Shown in pieces: positions 60,728 through 64,000 of a stretch of 64,000 nucleotides of DNA; the stretch's first letter is position 1; each line of letters begins with the position of its first letter. The stretch covers positions 744,001 to 808,000 of the forward strand of contig CADCXC010000010.1 of NCBI GenBank assembly GCA_902806595.1, read 5' to 3'. The position numbers and the translations under genes were made by a program. The stretch is from Pyrenopolyporus hunteri. Taxonomy: Eukaryota; Ascomycota; Sordariomycetes; Xylariales; Hypoxylaceae. The notes under the pieces are model-generated. The model was given only the letters and a program-made list of their open reading frames with translations. It searched no databases and was not told where the DNA came from.

Positions 60728-62150
60728 TCATTGCAAGTTCTCGATGACGATGGCGCTCGCGCCACCGCCGCCGTTGCAAATACCGGCGCACCCGATCTTG
60801 CCCTTCTTCTCGCGCAGGACGGTGGTCAGGGTGGTGACGATGCGGGCGCCGGAGCAGCCGAGGGGGTGGCCGATGGCGACGGAGCCGCCGAACACGTTGA
60901 CCTTGTCGCTGGACAGGTTCAGCAGCTTCATGTTGGCGAGGGCGACGACCGAGAAGGCCTCGTTGATCTCGTAGAAGTCGATGTCCTTGTCCGTCAGGCC
61001 GGCGTGCTTGATGGCCTTGGGGATGGCGAGGGCGGGGGCGGTGGTGAAGCGCTGGGGCTCGCGCGCGGCGTCGCCCCAGCCGCGGATCTTGGCGATGGGC
61101 GTCACGCCGAGCTCCTTGACCTTGGCCTCGGACATGAGGACGAGGGCGGCGGCGCCGTCGTTGAGCGGGGCCGCGTTGGCCGCCGTCACCGTGCCGCCCT
61201 GCGGCTTGAACACGGGCCGCACCGTCCGCAGCTTCTCCGCGTTCAGGTTCTTGACCTCCTCGTCCGTCGTCACCTTCACCGGCGGCTTGCCCCGCCCCGC
61301 GCTCACCTCCACCGGCACGATCTCCTGCGCGAAGACCCCGTCGGCCGTGGCCTTCTGCGCCCGCGTGTACGTCTCGATGGCGTACTCGTCCTGCTGCTCG
61401 CGCGAGATGCCGTGGTCGGCCGCGCACAGCTCGCCCGAGAGGCCCATGTGCTCGTTGGCGTAGGCGTCCGTCAGCCCGTCCTTCAGCATGCCGTCCACCA
61501 GGCTCTGGTCACCGAACTTGGCGCCGTTTCGAAGCGTGGGTAGGTAGTGCGGGGTGTTAGACATGGACTCGGTGCCGCCGGCCACGACGATGGAGGCGTT
61601 GCCCGTTATGATGGTCTGGGCGCCCAGGATGATGGCCTTGAGGCCCGAAGCGCACACCTTGTTCACGCCAGTGCAGACGACCGATTCCGGGAGGCCAGCG
61701 CCGATCGCGCATTGTCGAGCGGGAGCCTGTCCGAGACTATATGTGGAGCGTTAGAACTTCTCTCTCCCTCTATTCATGGTGGGAAGCGTTGGAAAATGGG
61801 GACGTACTTGGCGGATAGGACGTTTCCGAAGAAGACCTCCTCTACATCTTCAGGCTTGATCTGGGGGACTCGCTCGATGGCAGCTATAGAGAGAGATCGT
61901 GTTAGCAGGCGAGAGTGGAGACACCGTATGGTATGGCCTCGACCAGATGGACGTACCCTTGATAGCATAAGAACCCAATTTGGTCGCGGGGACGCTCGAT
62001 AGCGTTCTAGTAGCACAAAGTTCAGCTTCACGGGCCACACTGGGGAACAAAAAGAGTGAAGTCCGGGGCGGAAAGCAAAACTCACCCTAGGAACGACCCC
62101 ACGGGGGTTCTGGCAGCTGAGACGATGTAAACGGGGGGCAGGTTCGACAT
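60728..62150 (-). CDS. erg10: Acetyl-CoA C-acetyltransferase (thiolase), cytosolic type
   Basis: Four exons on the minus strand, 62150-62086, 62006-61957, 61883-61808 and 61736-60728, give 399 residues, the usual thiolase length. It starts MSNLPPVYIVSAARTPVGSF with no targeting peptide, which points to the cytosolic isozyme that makes acetoacetyl-CoA for the mevalonate and ergosterol pathway, rather than the mitochondrial one. The nucleophile is Cys92 (NKVCASG). His354 (GHPLGCSGAR) and Cys384 (CNGGGGASA) complete the active site. The substrate loop block NEAFSVVALANMKL is present. No C-terminal peroxisomal signal is seen (it ends NLQ). Introns are 79, 73 and 71 nt, clustered in the first 190 coding bases. 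Exon 4 is much more GC rich than the flanks. Confidence 0.93.
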
Positions 62151-63182
62151 TTTGAAGTAAGGGGAGCACGGGCTAGCTTAACAAACCAAGGGCGGAGAGG
62201 GCTCGGGGCACAGGGTACAGGAGAAGAGAAAAAATGTATAAATTTATACGAAGCGTCTCGGAAAATGTTGAGCCAGCTGAACTCGATTCCTGAATTACCA
62301 GGACGATGTGGTGGGAAATATACGAAAATACATTAGCTAAAGGTACCCAGGTTTCACCGCCCCTCCGATAAACATTTTTTCTTTTTTATCTTGGGTTAAG
62401 GTGGCAGCTGGGTGGTTAGGTCCCCCCTAAGCTAATGGAGCTAAAATGGATCCATAGGCTGGTGCTGACCCAACCCAGCAGAAGAACGTGCTATGGATGC
62501 AGCCGGATCCATGCTTAGCGTCAGTTGGGGTCCTCTACCTCTATATATTTTCAGCCACGTTGAGCGCTGGGGGGAAGTAAACAGTAATAATGGGCTGTAT
62601 ATATGGGTCTTATACGTAGGTACATGTAGGTAATTGCCTTCCTATTGCATGTACAGTGGTGATCGCGATTTATTGCTTTATCTAAGCTTGAAATAAACAT
62701 CGTTTATTCCCCATCTTTTGAAGTCTATCGTGCATGCTGAAGTTAGAACTCTGTGCTGCGTAAGAACGCTGCCGTCTTCCTCGCTGTACCTTGCCCCTTA
62801 TACCCTGCCCCTTGCCTTAGCTGACCGAACCCACTTCGTAGGAAAAGGCATTACCGCATAGGGTAGTGGGGCAGCTGACCTGCCCGTGGGATTGGCGGAT
62901 TCCTGGAAATAAAGTTGGTGGAGTAAGACTCAAGCCACTGGCCCCAGCTGCGGCCGTTTGTCGGAGAGCAGGAGTACGTAGTACATGTGTGATAGTATGT
63001 GTATGAGTCAGCAAGGATTGCACAGCCCCAGCCTTGTCACTGAGCCACTAGAGAAATTTGTAGTCAGCCACATAAGGATACGCGCTTTGATCAGCCTTGC
63101 ATCTCGACTTGTAACTTTTTGAGCGTGACATCAATCTTCATCAAAAAAACCATTGACTTACGCTCCAAGCCCATTCTACGCC
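62151..63182. other. Divergent promoter region, ERG10 and SNU114
   Basis: About 1 kb between the start codons of two divergent housekeeping genes. GTAGGTACATGTAGG lies near 62617-62631. No open frame of note and no RNA gene. Confidence 0.5.
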
Positions 63183-64000
63183 ATGGATGACCTCTATGAT
63201 GAGTACGTACACCGAATTCCTCTTATATTAGCCCCGATACTAACTATCTCGACTAGGTTCGGAAATTTCATCGGGGAAGATGCCGAAGCATCTGAGGAAG
63301 AATCCCAGCATGGCGTTGACGCGGGCGCGTACCTCGATGACGAATACCCGGAGGAGGCACCCGAGACTACGGGGCAGGAATTAATGGAAGTGGACGAGGA
63401 AGGGCCTTCAAATGCAGTCATATTACACGAGGACAAACAATATTACCCGACGGCGCAACAGGTATACGGAGCAGAAGTCGAGACGTTAGTACAAGAGGAA
63501 GACGCACAACCGCTCTCCCAGCCCATCGTCGCCCCCGTCGAGGTCAAGAAATTCTCCATCGAGGAGGCCGACCTCCCTCCCGTCCACTTCGACCGCAATT
63601 TCATGACCGATCTGATGAACTTCCCCGATCAGATACGAAATATAGCTTTAGCCGGAGATCTACATCATGGCAAGACCGCTTTTATGGACATGCTGGTCCT
63701 CGAGACACACGACATTGCCGATAGGTTAGAGAAGAGGACAGGTAGGAAAAGAGACGAGCAGCTACGATATACCGACACGCACGTCGTAGAGAGGGAAAGG
63801 GGCGTCTCCGTGAAGGCGGCGCCGATGAGCTTGGTCCTGCAGAGCACCAAGGGCAAGTCACACCTATTTAATATAATAGATACTCCGGGTCACGTCAACT
63901 TCGTCGACGAGGTTGCCGCGGCGTTGCGGCTGGTGGACGGCGTCGCGCTGGTCGTAGACGTGGTGGAAGGCGTTCAGGTCAACACGGAGAAGATCATCAA
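63183..64000 (+). CDS. snu114: U5 snRNP GTPase Snu114 (EF-2-like), 5' part only
   Basis: Exon 1 is 63183-63202 (20 nt, MDDLYDE) and exon 2 starts at 63257 and runs off the window. The 54-nt intron has an ACTAAC branch site. The acidic N-terminal arm (residues 8-100, EDAEASEEESQ and similar) is typical of Snu114 and absent from EF-2. The GTP-binding domain follows: P-loop GDLHHGKT (140-147), RGVSVKAAPMSL and switch II DTPGH (215-219). The family remodels the spliceosome with Brr2 and Prp8 in the nucleus. About 255 residues of a protein that is usually near 980 are visible. The remainder lies beyond position 64000; it is not truncated by mutation. Confidence 0.92.
   Translation, partial: MDDLYDEYVHRIPLILAPILTISTRFGNFIGEDAEASEEESQHGVDAGAYLDDEYPEEAPETTGQELMEVDEEGPSNAVILHEDKQYYPTAQQVYGAEVETLVQEEDAQPLSQPIVAPVEVKKFSIEEADLPPVHFDRNFMTDLMNFPDQIRNIALAGDLHHGKTAFMDMLVLETHDIADRLEKRTGRKRDEQLRYTDTHVVERERGVSVKAAPMSLVLQSTKGKSHLFNIIDTPGHVNFVDEVAAALRLVDGVALVVDVVEGVQVNTEKII

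Noticed and set aside
60731..61543. 270-codon plus-strand frame opposite ERG10
   Set aside because: Antisense shadow caused by high GC; thiolase motifs are all on the minus strand.
1..64000. CRISPR arrays, operons, bacterial promoters
   Set aside because: The DNA is fungal nuclear with introns, and no direct-repeat/spacer pattern is present.

Overview
The window is nuclear DNA of a filamentous ascomycete (Pezizomycotina, most likely Sordariomycetes; the species cannot be named from sequence alone). The grounds are short spliceosomal introns (48-122 nt) with CTAAC/CTGAC-type branch points, fungus-specific families (HET domain protein, cytochrome b5-fused fumarate reductase, Zrc1-type zinc transporter, fungal GH3 with PA14), and a transposon interior whose mutation pattern looks like repeat-induced point mutation (RIP). 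I joined exons by frame and family expectation. Every multi-exon model closes in frame.

Layout. 1-4932: no gene, ending in a 1-kb TACATA/TACCTA-rich block. 4933-6897 (+): Q-rich protein with half of a zinc-cluster motif and a caspase-like domain that has lost its catalytic residues. 7890-8843 (-): membrane-anchored luciferase-like (DUF5519) protein. 9846-11399 (-): secreted pepsin-type aspartic protease. 12975-14765 (-): zinc transporter. 14766-24771: a 10-kb gene-free island. 24772-27767 (+): GH3 beta-glucosidase. 29159-31420 (+): Cdc1/Ted1-type phosphoesterase. 33448-35338 (-): MFS sugar transporter. 38263-39842: a terminal-inverted-repeat element with an almost pure AT interior. 44705-46794 (-): fumarate reductase with cytochrome b5. 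48625-49515 (-): double SnoaL-like protein. 49924-51660 (-): HET protein. 52680-53431 (+): fasciclin-domain protein. 54717-59640 (+): SIN3 co-repressor. 60728-62150 (-): cytosolic acetyl-CoA acetyltransferase. 63183 to the window end (+): U5 snRNP GTPase Snu114, cut by the edge.

The genes do not form an operon or a biosynthetic cluster. The right end (SIN3, ERG10, SNU114) is housekeeping. The middle mixes sugar use (beta-glucosidase, sugar transporter), secretion and GPI-anchor handling, and accessory genes (HET, SnoaL, fasciclin) set in long intergenic stretches. The intergenic DNA is full of palindromes built from ACCT/AGGT units (TACCTAGGTA type), which I did not notice in the coding exons.

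The most notable items are the pseudo-caspase gene with a GC-AG intron, the inverted-repeat element in which surviving C and G are nearly all in CpG while its ends are spared, the palindrome family, and the large featureless island at 14.8-24.8 kb.
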